The notes under the pieces are model-generated. The model was given only the letters and a program-made list of their open reading frames with translations, was not told the DNA's origin and did not search any database. Below, in pieces: positions 49,826-61,553 of a stretch of 64,000 nt of DNA. This DNA comes from Pseudopithomyces maydicus. Its lineage: Eukaryota > Ascomycota > Dothideomycetes > Pleosporales > Didymosphaeriaceae. The stretch spans positions 1,364,001 to 1,428,000 of the forward strand of contig JANTUC010000006.1 of NCBI GenBank assembly GCA_026873275.1, in the 5' to 3' direction. The translations under genes were made by a program, and so were the position numbers. Position 1 is the stretch's first letter. Every line of letters starts with the position of its first letter.

Positions 49826-51763
49826 TTACACAACCTCTTGATGCGCATGGCTATCCTTCTCATCAAAACCCTCACTATCCTTCCCGAACCCACCCTTCTC
49901 ATTAATACTCTGAGCACGAGCCTCGAGCGCCCGCTCCTGAACCTTGCCCGACTTCCACGGCGGAATCTTGCTATCAAACACAACGTCGATTTCCTCCAGC
50001 GTCTTCCTCGCCGTCTCGGGATACGTGAAGAAGATGTGGACCGTCATAACGGTACAGAATACTCCGAAAATGATATATCTATTCTCGATATCAGCGCTAC
50101 CATAGCATGCGATCCCAGGAAAAAGATTGCTTACGTCTTCCAAGTAATGTTCTTGAACGCCGGCGGCAAAAAGTACGCCAGCGCAAAGTTGAAAATCCAG
50201 TTCGTCGCAGCGCTGAGACCGACGCCCTTGGCACGGTACTTCAGAGGGAACACCTCACTGCAGTAGATCCAGCCGGTTGGGGCCCAAGTCAGGCCGTAGA
50301 TGCCGGTGAAGATGTAGGAGAGGGCGATGACGGTTTTTCCTGGGGCGCCGGTGATTTCGAGCTTGAGGTTTTCGTTGCCAAAGACGTTGTCGACGGGTCG
50401 GCCGTAGGTGGCCATCACGCCGGCGGTGGCTAGATAGGAGAGTGAATGTTAGATAAGAAAATTTTATCTTGGGATAGGGGTGTGGCTTACTGTAGTGGAG
50501 GATCATGCAGATGACAGCGCCGCCAATCAGCAGTTGGCGACGACCGATGCGATCGATGAACGGGAGCATTAAACCGGTAGTTACCAGGAAGATGACGTAT
50601 TGGATGATGCTTGAGGTGAGATTGGTGTTGCCGGAGAGACCTGACATTTGGAATATGTAGACTATATTGATGATTAGTGGGCGAGTAAATGGATATGACG
50701 AATCATCATCTTACCAACATAGTACTGACATTCAATTAGCATATAAACATCAACTATTGGAGCAGAGAGGTCTTACCATAGCTACGTTTCCACCCAACAA
50801 CTGCTGCCACATCTGGACCGATGTACCGGCCAGAGTACGCTTCCAAACACCAGGACCGAAGAGCTCGAAAAAGCCCACGCCCTGAGCTTCCGCTGCGATA
50901 CGTTGTGCCTCGCGCACCTCCTCGTATTCTGCAAGTACGATGGGATCATGTTTGTCACCATTTCCGTGCAAGTCGGCCAGGATGTCAAGTACCTCTTCCC
51001 ATCGTTCGCGACCAGCTAGCCAGCGTGGGGACTCAGGGAAGAAGAACAAGGCGAAGAAGAGGACGAAGGCGGGGATAGCTTGGACACCCCAGGCTACGCG
51101 GAATGCTGAGGGACCGGATATTCCTTGGATGCATCCGTAGCAGACTAGGTACATGATTAAAATGCTGTGGGACGAGTCAGACAAAATTCAGTGAATGATG
51201 GTCTATGAGAAAAACTTACCCCCACTCGATGCTCCATTGTTGTATACCGACGATTCTACCTCTAATCCTGCTGGGTGCAAGTTCGGCAAGGTACACGCAA
51301 ACCTGTGCTGTTTAGATGTGTTCGTCATCCCAAGTGTAGCTCGGTTTCCACGTACCTGACTCGAGCAGATTCCTATAGCGAGACCGTTGACAATGCGTCC
51401 GGCAATGAGTTGACCGACATTCTGCGAGGAGCAAACAATTGCGCAGCCGATGATGAAAATGATGCATGCGATCTGTAGAGCCAATTTTCGACCGAGCTTG
51501 TCAGCCAAAAAACCTGCGGCAATAGCACCGATGAAGGAACCGCCGCTCATGGAAGCCGTTATTCCACCCTGGAGATTGGAATCGGGACTGTTGAAGTAAT
51601 CAAGGTACTGGTCGGCATCGAGCCAGGCGCTCATGGAAGAGACATCGAATCCGAAAAGAGCCCCCCGATGGTGCCGAAAGCGGCAAGACTACCTCAAGTG
51701 AGCAAGTGAACATGTGAAGGAGCCTGGGTGGACTCACACATAGATGTTATTAAAGCGATACAT
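49826..51763 (-). CDS. MFS hexose-type sugar transporter, 8 exons with microexon
   Basis: Exons on the minus strand: 51738-51763, 51356-51688, 51220-51302, 50777-51164, 50715-50724, 50491-50661, 50135-50429, 49826-50078. The fifth is only 10 nt. The sum is 1,559 nt, one short of 520 codons. The missing base lies in the C6 run at 51661-51666, between FGTIG and LFGFDVSSMSAW, so the protein would be 519 aa. Family motifs are FLADKLGRK, GRIVNGLAIG, FPESPRWLAGRERW, DRIGRRQLLIGG, GPTGWIYCSEVFPL (WAPTGW) and FFTYPETARKTLEEID. It should be a proton-coupled hexose or related sugar carrier at the plasma membrane. There is no obvious link to the NRPS. Confidence 0.87.
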
Positions 51764-53024
51764 CCTGATCACGTCTGCCGACTACTTTGACGCGATGTAC
51801 GGCTTATGCCTGAGAGAAAAAACCACGGATAATGGAGACTGATGATCCCCCACGAGAAACCCAACGGTTCCTTATAAAGAACCCCCATACCCACATGTCT
51901 CACCACACAGCTCAACAAGCCCAGAAACCGTCACCACGATGACGTCTCAAGCGGGCCTCCTCCTCTATTGCCTCTCCGTCGTGGCATCGCCATCCGCTCA
52001 ATCACCGTCGCACCCCGCGGCGCCGAGGCCCAAAGCGCGCTGGGCCATCCGAGCAAAAAGTGGAGGCCTCCACGCCGCGCGCGTGGAGCCGACACGACCT
52101 TGTTCGAATGCCGGCAGGATCGGCGCGTGGTTTTTGAGCCGCAGCCTAAAGACGTGGCGGCGATTGGACGGAAAATTATGGCTCCGGGGAACGCGTGAGG
52201 GAGAAGATGGAGATAATGCGGATGGGGATGGGGGCAGCTTATTTCCTCCAAGATTTGGCTGCGTGGTGACGTAAAGGCGGGTTTGGTCTAGTGAAAAAAG
52301 GCGACTTGGGACTTGAGGGATAGCTGGTAGCGTTCTTCGCTCTGTCGTTTTGTTTTATCCAATTTAGCCGCCTGCTATTTCGCTGCCCCAAGAAACTTTG
52401 AACGGCGAGTTGGCCAACTAGTTGTGATTTACACGTATACCTCTTGTTATACGTGATCGTGAACATTAGGGTGTACTGAGAGCCGCTGGCGGACAGCAGG
52501 GATAAGGTATAGTGTTCGTATTTATGCTAGGAGACATGTAAATCTAATTTAAGTGCTAAAGCGTAATTAGCATGCTACTTGAATTCCTCGAAACGTATTC
52601 TTCGAATGAAATGCGCGTTCTAATATATTCATTTGTCTGCAAAGGCAGCTGCATTAAGCTGCACTGGATTTCAACATCTCATATCATGGTGTAGCACTAG
52701 TTTCCATGAAAACATTTCTACCGCTTTCTAAATCCTCTCGCCGAACACAATTACCATTCATACGCGACTATGAGGAAAAGGTGTATATATTAATACGATA
52801 TTGAATTTGGGGGTTAAAATGAAAATAGCTCTTTCATTGGATCGAGCAGTATTTCCGCAGCATTGCGCCCCCCTCCCCGCCCCCACCATCACTTGAGCTT
52901 TGAGATACTGCCATTACGGAGGCCGCCCACAGTGCAATAGAAAATCACAGAGCTGCTCCTGCTACAAACTCTTGAGTTTAAAACATTGTAGCGTCTATCA
53001 ATATATACATAGTCAACAGGTTGC
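51764..53024. other. Intergenic region with a possible short gene
   Basis: 1.26 kb between divergent transcripts. A TATAAAGAA box near 51,875 and a C/A-rich leader precede ATG 51939 with context CACCACG. The ORF to 52274 (111 aa) begins MTSQAGLLLYCLSVVASPSAQ, like a secretion signal, but then turns into low-complexity basic sequence. It may be a truncated gene or an unspliced first exon. The rest, about 52,280-53,024, is AT-rich and empty. Confidence 0.35.
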
Positions 53025-55461
53025 ATGATGGGTAGGTCGAGCATGTCTTTGCTCACCCATTATTACCATCACTATCCAACATCCGCGCTAATGACTCGCT
53101 AGAAACCACATCGTTTCCCAACACGATCGAGCTCAGACATAACAAAATCGAACCTCTTGCAGACAACCATAGCACAGAAGATATTTCAAAGCTGTTGGAT
53201 AAACGCTCACCTGCGTGGCGGGCGCGTTTGTCTGGCTGGCGCGGCGGCGTTGCAGTTTGCATTGCGATAGTATCCTGTGTCCTCTTGCTCAACGTTGCAT
53301 TGGCAATAGTTGCAGCTACGGCCTGGGATACGAAAAATGGCATCTCGACAGCCTACATGGGCGATTGTACGGTGGCTTCAAGAGCAACGACGGTCTCGCA
53401 CCTGCTTATCAACTTTCTAAGTAGTGCGTTGTTGGGTGCGAGCAACTACTGCATGCAACGCGTCGTCGCGCCGACACGGAAGGAAATCGACAACGCACAT
53501 GCAAAGAAAAAATGGCTGGATATTGGAATTCCGAGCGTGCGGAATTTAACCTGGATTGGCAAGATCCGAGCGCTTATTTGGGTATTACTTTGTTTAAGTA
53601 GTATTCCATTACACTTCGTGTATAGCCCAATCCCTCCCAGCCAAATTTGCTTTTAACATTTTTCAGATACAATTCGGTTGTATTCGAAACTCTTGCTGCC
53701 AACAAAGTTGCCTTTGCAGTGGTTGGGCCGGAATTCTTAACGAATTCCACCAGCTGGTCCTACAATGATATCCTCGAGGAATCCCTGATATATAATTCAA
53801 CATGGGATAATTACATCACCAGATTACAGAAAAAGCTTTTGGATGATCAATACTTGGACCCAACAAAATTCCATAATCTTACGTTTGACGAGTGTAAGTC
53901 GATATACACTGGGGATTTCATATCTGCAGGCGACGGCTATGCATTTCCAACCTCCCAGTATATGGAAAATCACAAAAATGGGCCTCCGAATGAAAATACA
54001 TATTATAGGTTTGAAAACGACAGCATAGAATTTAACTGGTACTTTACGACTGGACCTGGGGAAGAATCCCCATTCTCTTGTCAGTTTTTCGAGGTGTTCT
54101 CAACCAAAGATTTGGATATTCTGACCATTATAGATTGTTTGAGCGAAGTTGTACCTTCCAAATGTGAGGCCCAAGTGAGCAAGATAATGTTGTGGATCGT
54201 GATAGCTTGCAACTTGACGAAGCTTATCCTCATGGTCATAGTGCTTTGGTATCATAACGATGATACCATCGTCACGATCGGTGATGCTATACAGTCTTTC
54301 TTGCGGCATCCAGATGTTACTACGGAAGACTGCTGTCTCATATCAAAGGAGAGGACACGATTGAAGATATGGAAAATACCACAACTGCGAGGTCCACAGA
54401 GTTACAAATCGCGGAAGAGGCAAACCTGGTGGGCTTCTTGTAGCGGAGGACGATGGTTTGCGTCTTTATTCCTGTGCGATCTATTACTTACATTGTAAGT
54501 TTCGTTCTGACCGAAGACAGGTACGCTGTCACATTGGTGATTACGGGCATACTACTCTGTATCGCCCGAACTGTTGGTACTGCGATATATAAAAGCAGTC
54601 GTGGTCCAGAGAGGAAAAATAATGGATTTGGTGAAGTAAACACAGGTAGGTTTCCACATCAAATCAAGAAAAAAAAGGACAGAAAGAGCAGTGGTATTGA
54701 CACCATTTCCAGGTTTTCTCATCGACATTGATTTGCCATTCAGCAACTCCATCGTACCTCACGTTCTACTGGCCAACTTACCGCAAGCCGTCGTTTCTTT
54801 CATCTATCTGACCTATAACGGCATATTCACCTGCATGCTCGCCAACCGCGAGTGGCATCAATACTGCGTTGAACGCGCCCACCTTCGAGTCACTGTGCCT
54901 TCCCCGGGCCAGCGCTCGACCCACTTCCTCCAGCTACCTTACGTATTCAGTGTACCATTAATCCTTGGTAGCGCACTTCTCCACTGGTTCATATCGCAAT
55001 CGATATTCTTAGTCCGCATTGGAATGTACAAAGATGGGGTTCTTGTCGACATGAATGACCGCTTGGGTACTTATGGGACCATGAGGAAGGCTCCCAATGA
55101 AATCTTCACTGGTCTTGGATACTCAGATTCTGCGTTGATTGCAAGTTTCACTTGGGGCGTCCTCATTGTGCTTATTTTGGTTTTGGTTGCGAACTTGAAT
55201 ACATATCCCAAGGGGATTCCTATGGGCGGTACGAATAGTGCTGTTATAAGCGCAGCATGTCATGTGAAACATGGAGAAGGAGGACAACATGAATCGAACA
55301 GCGATGACATGGTCAACCAACCTCTGAAATGGGGCGTCACGATTCCAGGCGGGGAAAATAAAATCGGGCATTGTTGTTTCAGCAGTGGAGAGGTAGAAGA
55401 ACCAGTGGTGGGCCACCTTTATGCAGGCGCGTCGCGCAGGATCAGGAAAAGTCAATCATAA
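53025..55461 (+). CDS. DUF6536 polytopic membrane protein
   Basis: Five exons: 53025-53031, 53103-53619, 53667-54455, 54521-54645, 54713-55461. They total 2,187 nt and 728 aa, in frame throughout. The first exon is only 7 nt (Met-Met-Glu); it is supported by a donor GTAGGT, a branch-like GCTAATGAC and acceptor CGCTAG. The domain start is WRARLSGWRGGVAVCIAIV, with NCMQ-type NYCMQRVVAPTRKEID, SIPLHFVYNSVVF and a C-terminal half with six or more hydrophobic segments (VPHVLLANLPQAVVSFIYL, YVFSVPLILGSALLHWFISQ). Fungal DUF6536 proteins are of unknown function and common in large families. The third intron could use a second donor (giving a 26-bp intron), which I judged less likely. Confidence 0.8.
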
Positions 55462-55751
55462 AGGTGGTCATCGTTTCGTTGCTTAGGAACAGGTTGAACA
55501 GAGGCAATGCTGGAAATACCCGTTTTTACGCTGTTAACGGGAGATGGTTTGCTCTTTGTTCAAAAATTGCAGTTTTATCTTTCATATTGCCGCTGCTTTC
55601 TTTGATGCCCCAACCGGCAATGTTGAACTATCTTGTCCATCTTGTTCAGCGGACCTATTCCTATCCAGCTACCATTTCTCAATCCTATTCATGTCCGTCT
55701 ATCTCATTCAAGTACACTCTAGCTAGTTTATCCCAAACCCCAGCATCCTCC

Positions 55752-56795
55752 CTACGCCGATGAAAAGTTTCCCTCAACCCAACCACCATCCACATACCAC
55801 GAAGCCTTCGTCACATACTTACTCTCATCCCCCAGCAAAAACGCAATCGAAGCCGCAACCTCCCACGGCTCCGCCAAATCGCGCTTCAAAATAGCAGGAA
55901 TATTGTCCTTGGACAGATGAAACTGGCCCACAGGGGAGTTGAATGGCTTCTCCATCATCTCAGTATTGATGCAGCCCCTTTGCAATGATGATCAGCACGG
56001 CCTTTGCCTTAGCGCGGGGACGTATGTATGCATGGAACTTACGGGCAGAGAGCATTGACGCGGATCCCTCGCGGGGCTCCCTCAAAGGCCGCGACTTTGG
56101 TGAGGCCAATTAGGGCGTGCTTTGCGGAGACGTATGCGGCGACGCCGGCGCTGGCGTAGTTGCTGGTTATGCTGCCGACGTTGACGATGGAGCCGCCGTC
56201 TTTGATGACTTTCATTTCTTCTTTGACACAGTTGAACGTGCCAACGACGTTGACATTGATCTAGGGAGCGTTAATATGGACGGTAAGGGTATTGGGAGAG
56301 GGAATCCTACCAGCTTGGCGAAATACTCCGTGTCCAGGTCAGTGATGGGGAAGATCTCGCGCTGTTCCACGGCTGTGGTACATACATGTCAGCGAGCGAC
56401 CCAGTGACCCAGTGACCTCCAACCTTGCAGCTCGCTTCTTCATAGTACACAAATGCAAGCTGCTCGGGTCGGAAATTTCACATACCAGCTACGTTCGCGC
56501 ATCCATCGAGCTTCCCGAACTTGGCGACCGTCTGCTCGATCCAAGACTTCACCGTGTCCGGCTTGCTGATGTCGACCACACACGTCCAATACCTGCCCTT
56601 CGCTTCGGGAAATTCACTGTCAATCTCTGAGGCAGCTTTCTCCAGATTCGCCGCCGTGGTAGCGCACATGGACACTGTTGCGCCCCGGGCGAGAAGGTAC
56701 TTGCTGAGCGCCAGGCCAGTGCCTCTGCTAGCCCCCGTTACGGTGATCACCTTGCCGGCGAAGGGCTGCGGGTTGACTGCATAGGGACTCGTCAT
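55752..56795 (-). CDS. Short-chain dehydrogenase/reductase
   Basis: Four exons: 56486-56795, 56311-56372, 56043-56260, 55752-55977. They total 816 nt and 271 aa, a classical SDR length. Features are VITVTGASRGTGLALS (TGxxxGxG nucleotide loop), DGCANVAG (NNAG-like), SIVNVGSITSNYA with the catalytic Ser, and AAYVSAKHAL with YxxxK. The C-terminal block is ASIAFLLGDESKYVTKASWYVDGGW. It should be an NAD(P)-dependent oxidoreductase; the substrate is unknown. The start MTSPYAVNPQPF was chosen over an upstream in-frame Met (56909) because it begins right before the Rossmann fold. Confidence 0.88.
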
Positions 56796-58375
56796 TGTAC
56801 TGTATGTGCTTTGGTGTGGGGTTAGAATTGTGGACCGAGGGACGTTGTTGCAATTTGGACAACAGTGACTTAATTGGCGAGAAAGATGGTCTGGGTAGGA
56901 ATCAACCAAGGGAAATCGAAAGGAGAATTATGCAGTCCAGAGAATGGGATTCGAATAGAAAGGCATGGCCACCGCTACCGCACTGTACATAGCTGCATCA
57001 CACGAGCCAGCGAGTCATAGATGGGACGATATCCGACGATTATGACTAGATTCGGATCAACGTATAGATAGTGGTGAAACCTAACGACCAGGAACTCCTG
57101 CACGTTAATCCTTCGCCGACCCGACACGGTGGACGACGAGGCTGCCGGAGCACGGCACATGCGTCGAGTTGCCGAACGTAGACTGCGCGGGTGGATCTCT
57201 GCTTTCCGCGGAGGACGACGTTGCCAGGATGCAGAACCGGGGGGCGTTCCTTGTGTCCGTAATTTTCCTGCAACACAGCTCGCCAACTGGTTGAATTTGG
57301 TATGGGCTGGTTAGGCGGACCAGGTAGGGTTGGTCTGCCATTCATCCCGCACGAGAGAGCTCCACCGCATTTTCTGTTTTCAGGCTTGGTTCTGCAACGG
57401 TTGCTGAGGATTCACTGAACGAGGATGGTGAACGAGGGTACTGCATTGAAGTACTAACGGTGTTGGGTAGCGGACTAGCTGCTTATGGTAGTAGCGCATT
57501 TTGTCGATCAAGGCGCGATTGTGACGAGGTACTCAGGTCGACCAACTCTCCGAGGCCTGCAGCCTGATGCTTGTTAGAGGTGTACTGTACCCAGCATTCC
57601 TCTGGGGAGACGACTGTACGCCAATGTTCGGAATCGATTCTTTATTTGGAAAGGTTGTTAGTACATGGAAATATGAGTGCATGAATGCAGGGCATGATAT
57701 ACAGTTATTTTCAATAGCAACAGGACACAAATGATTGTTCGAACAGGCGTACGCATCTACAGCCGCACTCGTCATGATAAGAAACCGTTCTCTGCATATA
57801 GGTAATAACACACCTTGTTAAGCCTCCATCGGAAGATTCCTCCGAGTCTCTCCCTCCTCACCATGTAAAAAAGCAAAGTGGGTCCAATCCTCCAGCCAGC
57901 ATGCAAGTGGAGTCTCTCATGGGATTCGCTGCGCCGAGTTCCTTCATTTCCATGTGAAACTAGAAGGGTAAAGGCCAGGTTCGTAATCCACCTTTTCGTG
58001 CGAAGATCCCATCCTATGGCCTGTACACCGCTGCTTCCGACCGCGCCTTGTCCAGCCGTTGAGCGGAGGGCCCGCAGTTCGTCACGAAAACGGGGCTGCA
58101 CACCGTTGTTGCGCTTCAATGGAGATATTTACATGGTGATCACCCCACGGGTTTAGGAGTGGAGATCGCCCCTGATTGCATGATTTTGTCGGGTGCTGTT
58201 CAGGTACTGGTGATTGATATATTGCGTGTCGGGGAGCGCGAGCAATGCTTGCGCGTGCTTATGCTTGTTCCGTTCGTTTTGATTTCTTGCGGGATTGCTT
58301 CAAGTGTTGAACTGTCTTGCGACACATCCTGAAGTCTGAAGTCCATCATTGCGTGTTTCTTTTTCGTGGCCAAGG
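56796..58375. other. Intergenic region without supported gene
   Basis: 1.58 kb between the SDR and the rhodopsin-domain gene. Several short ORFs exist on both strands, but none shows a family motif or coherent exon structure. It presumably holds both promoters. Confidence 0.4.
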
Positions 58376-59903
58376 ATGCTGGATACACCTTCGCGACCGC
58401 TCGTTGCGCGCCAATCCGTCGACAATGGCATCATGTATCTTGTAGACCCGCCGAAGGGACACCAGCGGTACTTTGGGTCAGCTCGCCCCAACTTGCACGT
58501 GGAATTGGCTGCCACGGCCATTTCGGTATGCTTCTTTCCCTAGTGTGTATTCAACTGATCAGCGGGTGCTGACGCAACGGCTCAGGTCACAATCGTGGCG
58601 GCATTGACTGTTGCGCTTCGTATCTTTACTAGAGTCAGTATCACGAAGGCCGGATTAGCAGTCGATGATTGTAAGATCCCACAAGATCAATCGCGTTGTT
58701 GACGATGTGCTGATAAGACTAAGACATGGTGCTCATCGCAATGGCGTTCTCGATTGCTCTGCTCGGAATGAACTTCCAACGTCAGTCCTTCCCACGCCGA
58801 CTTTGCATTTTTACTTACTCAGTCCAGACATGGCGATGGGCCTTGGTTATCATTTCTGGGACGTTCCTGCGGCCGACTGGATGATCCCCTTTCAGGTGTA
58901 CACCTTGGCGGGAACCATGGTTTACTCACTCAGCCTCGCCTTTTCCAAGATCTCGATCCTGTTCCTCTACCTTCGGTTATCGACTGTGCGGTGGTTCAGG
59001 ATCTTGGTGTGGATACTGCTCGGGATTGTAATCTCGTACGCCGTGATTTATAACTTGATGTCTCTCTTCGGCTGCAAGCCTATTGCAGCAACCTGGGATC
59101 AGAACTTGGCAGCCACTGCGAAGTGCTTGGATCAGCTTACGAAATATGAGGCGCTTTCGATTTTGAACATCATTGTGTGTACCATGGAAGCTTGGTGAGA
59201 GACGGACGCTGATGCTATACAGATCGATATCTTCGAGCTCGTCCTACCGATTCCGATTGTCATCCCTCTCCAAATGTCGAACAGACAGAAGATTTCGGTT
59301 TGCCTGATGTTTGCTACCGGTATTTTGTAGGTACTCTACTTTCCATGGAGAGAGAATGTTCAACTGATGGATTTTAGTGTTTGCGCAGTAGCGATCAAAA
59401 GAACTGTGTTGCTCAAGCCTCTCATGGTGTCGACGGATTACACTTGGGATGCGGTTGAGCAATTCCAATGGTGCTTTGTCGAAGTCAATGCGGGTATTTT
59501 GTGTGCATCCGTCCCAGCGTTGAAGCCATTCTTCGTGCGCTACCTCCCTGGCCTGCTCAATTCCAAACTTCGAAGCAACGAACCATCCAAGAATAAGGAG
59601 GGCTACAACAACTCAGGTTACAACACGATTGAGAAGGACAGCCACCAGCGGTCCCGGACGAAGAAGGACTTGTATGAGCTGACAGTATTGGATGATGATG
59701 CTTCTTCGGATAAAACAAGGCAGCTGCCTAATGCTAGCGATGACGAGACAAGGCTGTGGAGTGGCACCACCAGAACCAATGCCTCTTCGAACGTGGGAAG
59801 TCCTCAGGTTGCTCACTTTCACAGGCCTTCTCTTGGACGGGACGGCCAGGGGCGGAGCATCTATGTGACGTCGGAGACGACTGTGCAGTTTGGCGAGCGG
59901 TGA
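58376..59903 (+). CDS. Fungal rhodopsin-domain (PTH11-like) membrane protein
   Basis: Six exons: 58376-58525, 58586-58670, 58724-58780, 58828-59174, 59223-59326, 59378-59903. They total 1,269 nt and 422 aa. Seven hydrophobic segments can be followed: TIVAALTVALRIF, MVLIAMAFSIALLGM, VYTLAGTMVYSLSLAFSKI, ILVWILLGIVISYAVIYNLM, IDIFELVLPIPIVIPL, VCLMFATGIFVCAVA and a last one near CFVEVNAGILCASVPAL. Typical motifs are KISILFLYLRL, GCKPIAATW and the cytosolic tail after RYLPGLL. Members sit in the plasma membrane, and some are PTH11-type receptors. There is no CFEM domain at the N-terminus. The Ser/Lys/Thr-rich tail ends with SETTVQFGER. Confidence 0.82.
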
Positions 59904-60520
59904 AGGGGGTCTGTCCTGAGGATCACTTGATAATTAGCGGTTACCACGGGGTTTCCTTCAATGCCACTCTGCGGGATATCTATTCGTCTAATCGTGTACA
60001 CAGTCCAATGTATACAAAGCTGCCGTCTCTATAATCCGATACTGCTCCAATTTGTTCCATGTGATCTGAACCTGCTTTCGTAACAGTTTGTGTACTCGAT
60101 CTGTGCTGACCTCGTCGTCCATGGTAAACAGAAACACACCACACGATTGGGCCAGTCTCCCGACTCTTCACGTTCACACAATGGCACCAGCTCGGTGGAT
60201 TGAAACATTGCTTGTGGGCCCTGCATCGCCATAGCTGCCCCTCTTGCGGTGCCTGAACGAACCAACGGAGGGTGACGCCACGGCGCAGGTAATTTGTGGG
60301 GACGGCTGGTCACGAGTGGGTCAATCACCGTGGATCGTTTGCTGGAAGTGCGGGGTTAGGGAAGCTGGGGAAGCGCTAGAGCGTCTCGAGTCTAGCGCCA
60401 ATTCCGAGTGCATCAGTTGCGTGACCCCTCATCTCCCCACCATCTTACGATCTCTCACACGAGCTCTTCTCTTCTTCATCTTCTCTCTTCTCTCATCATC
60501 AAACACACACCACAGACAAA
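59904..60520. promoter_or_regulatory. Promoter region of the DJ-1/PfpI-like gene
   Basis: 617 bp without a gene. The last 60 bases before ATG 60521 are a CT-rich tract followed by a CACA/AAAC-rich leader (ACAGACAAAATG), a common core-promoter arrangement in highly expressed filamentous-fungal genes. Confidence 0.5.
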
Positions 60521-61553
60521 ATGAGTGCAATTGCTGGAAACAACGAGGGACCCATCGAGACGGTCCAGGTCCTCTTCACCCTGTACCCGGGCTACAACAC
60601 CCTCGATGTAGCTGGCCCGCTCGAGGTCCTCAGCCGTGCTCTGCACAACCCCAAGGACAAGAGTGAGTCTTTTCGTCTGCCCCAATGACCACCAATTGGG
60701 CATGTAAACGCAGTAATTGTCTGCTGACACGAGCTCCCAGCGACCAAGGCGTTCAAGGTCCAGTTTGCTGGTCCTTCAGCTGCCATGACCTCTGTCCAAG
60801 GTCTCACCATCAAGGCCGACATGGACTACGAGGACGCCAACGCCGAGATCGAGGACTTTGATGTCATCATCGTCCCCGGCGGCGAGGGCGTCTTCGAGGT
60901 CCTCGAGAAGAAGTCGGAGCCTCTTGGCCTCCTCACCAAGTACGCCGAGCTCCAGGAGAAGAACCCTGACAAGGAGCGCACCATCCTCGCTGTCGACATC
61001 GGCACGCTCTTGCTGGCTCAGCAGGGCATGCTCGAGGGCCTTTCTGCCACCACCCACCCAGACTACTACACCCGCCTTGAGCAGATCTGCCAAGAGGCGT
61101 CCACTCGTGACCTCTCCATGCGCACCGATGTCCTGGAGGAGCGCTACGTCGTCAACAATGCTAGGTTCGATCTTGGCGAGAAGTAAGTTTGCCACGGCAA
61201 CATCCACCAAGGTCCTCAGCTAACCATGTGCCAGCCCCGACGACAACCCCTACATCATCCGGAAGACGCGCGGCGGCGAGGGCGAGAACACACAGAACGG
61301 TCGTAGGAAGTCAATTGCGCGCAAGGGCAGCAACGCCTGGCAGGAGTCCCGCCGCCGCGAGTCCATCGCGCGGCGTGCCAAGCTGCCGCTCGGTGGTATG
61401 CGTGTCATCACCACCGGCGGCGTCACGGCCGGCTTGGACGCCAGCTTGTACTTGGTGGGTTCTTTGGTTTCTCACGACTCGGCCCTGGAGGTCGCTCGTG
61501 TTATGCAGTATACCTGGGTCAAGGGCATTACGGTTGATGCTATAGACGTTTGA
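60521..61553 (+). CDS. DJ-1/PfpI-like protein with altered nucleophile elbow
   Basis: Three exons, 60521-60662, 60741-61182 and 61235-61553, total 903 nt and 300 aa. The fold starts with VQVLFTLYPGYNTLDVAGPLEVL, then DVIIVPGGEG. At the nucleophile elbow, where family members read VCTG, this protein reads AVDIGTLLLAQQGML, so the Cys position is Asp (about residue 132). The ATTHPDY histidine block is kept. Near residues 215-250 is an insert rich in Arg and Ser (GRRKSIARKGS, SRRRESIARR) with two RRxS-type phosphorylation-like sites. The end is ITTGGVTAGLDASLYLVGSL. Without the Cys, protease, glyoxalase or hydratase activity of the usual type is doubtful; it may bind a ligand. GC-rich, strongly codon-biased sequence suggests high expression. 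Confidence 0.85.
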
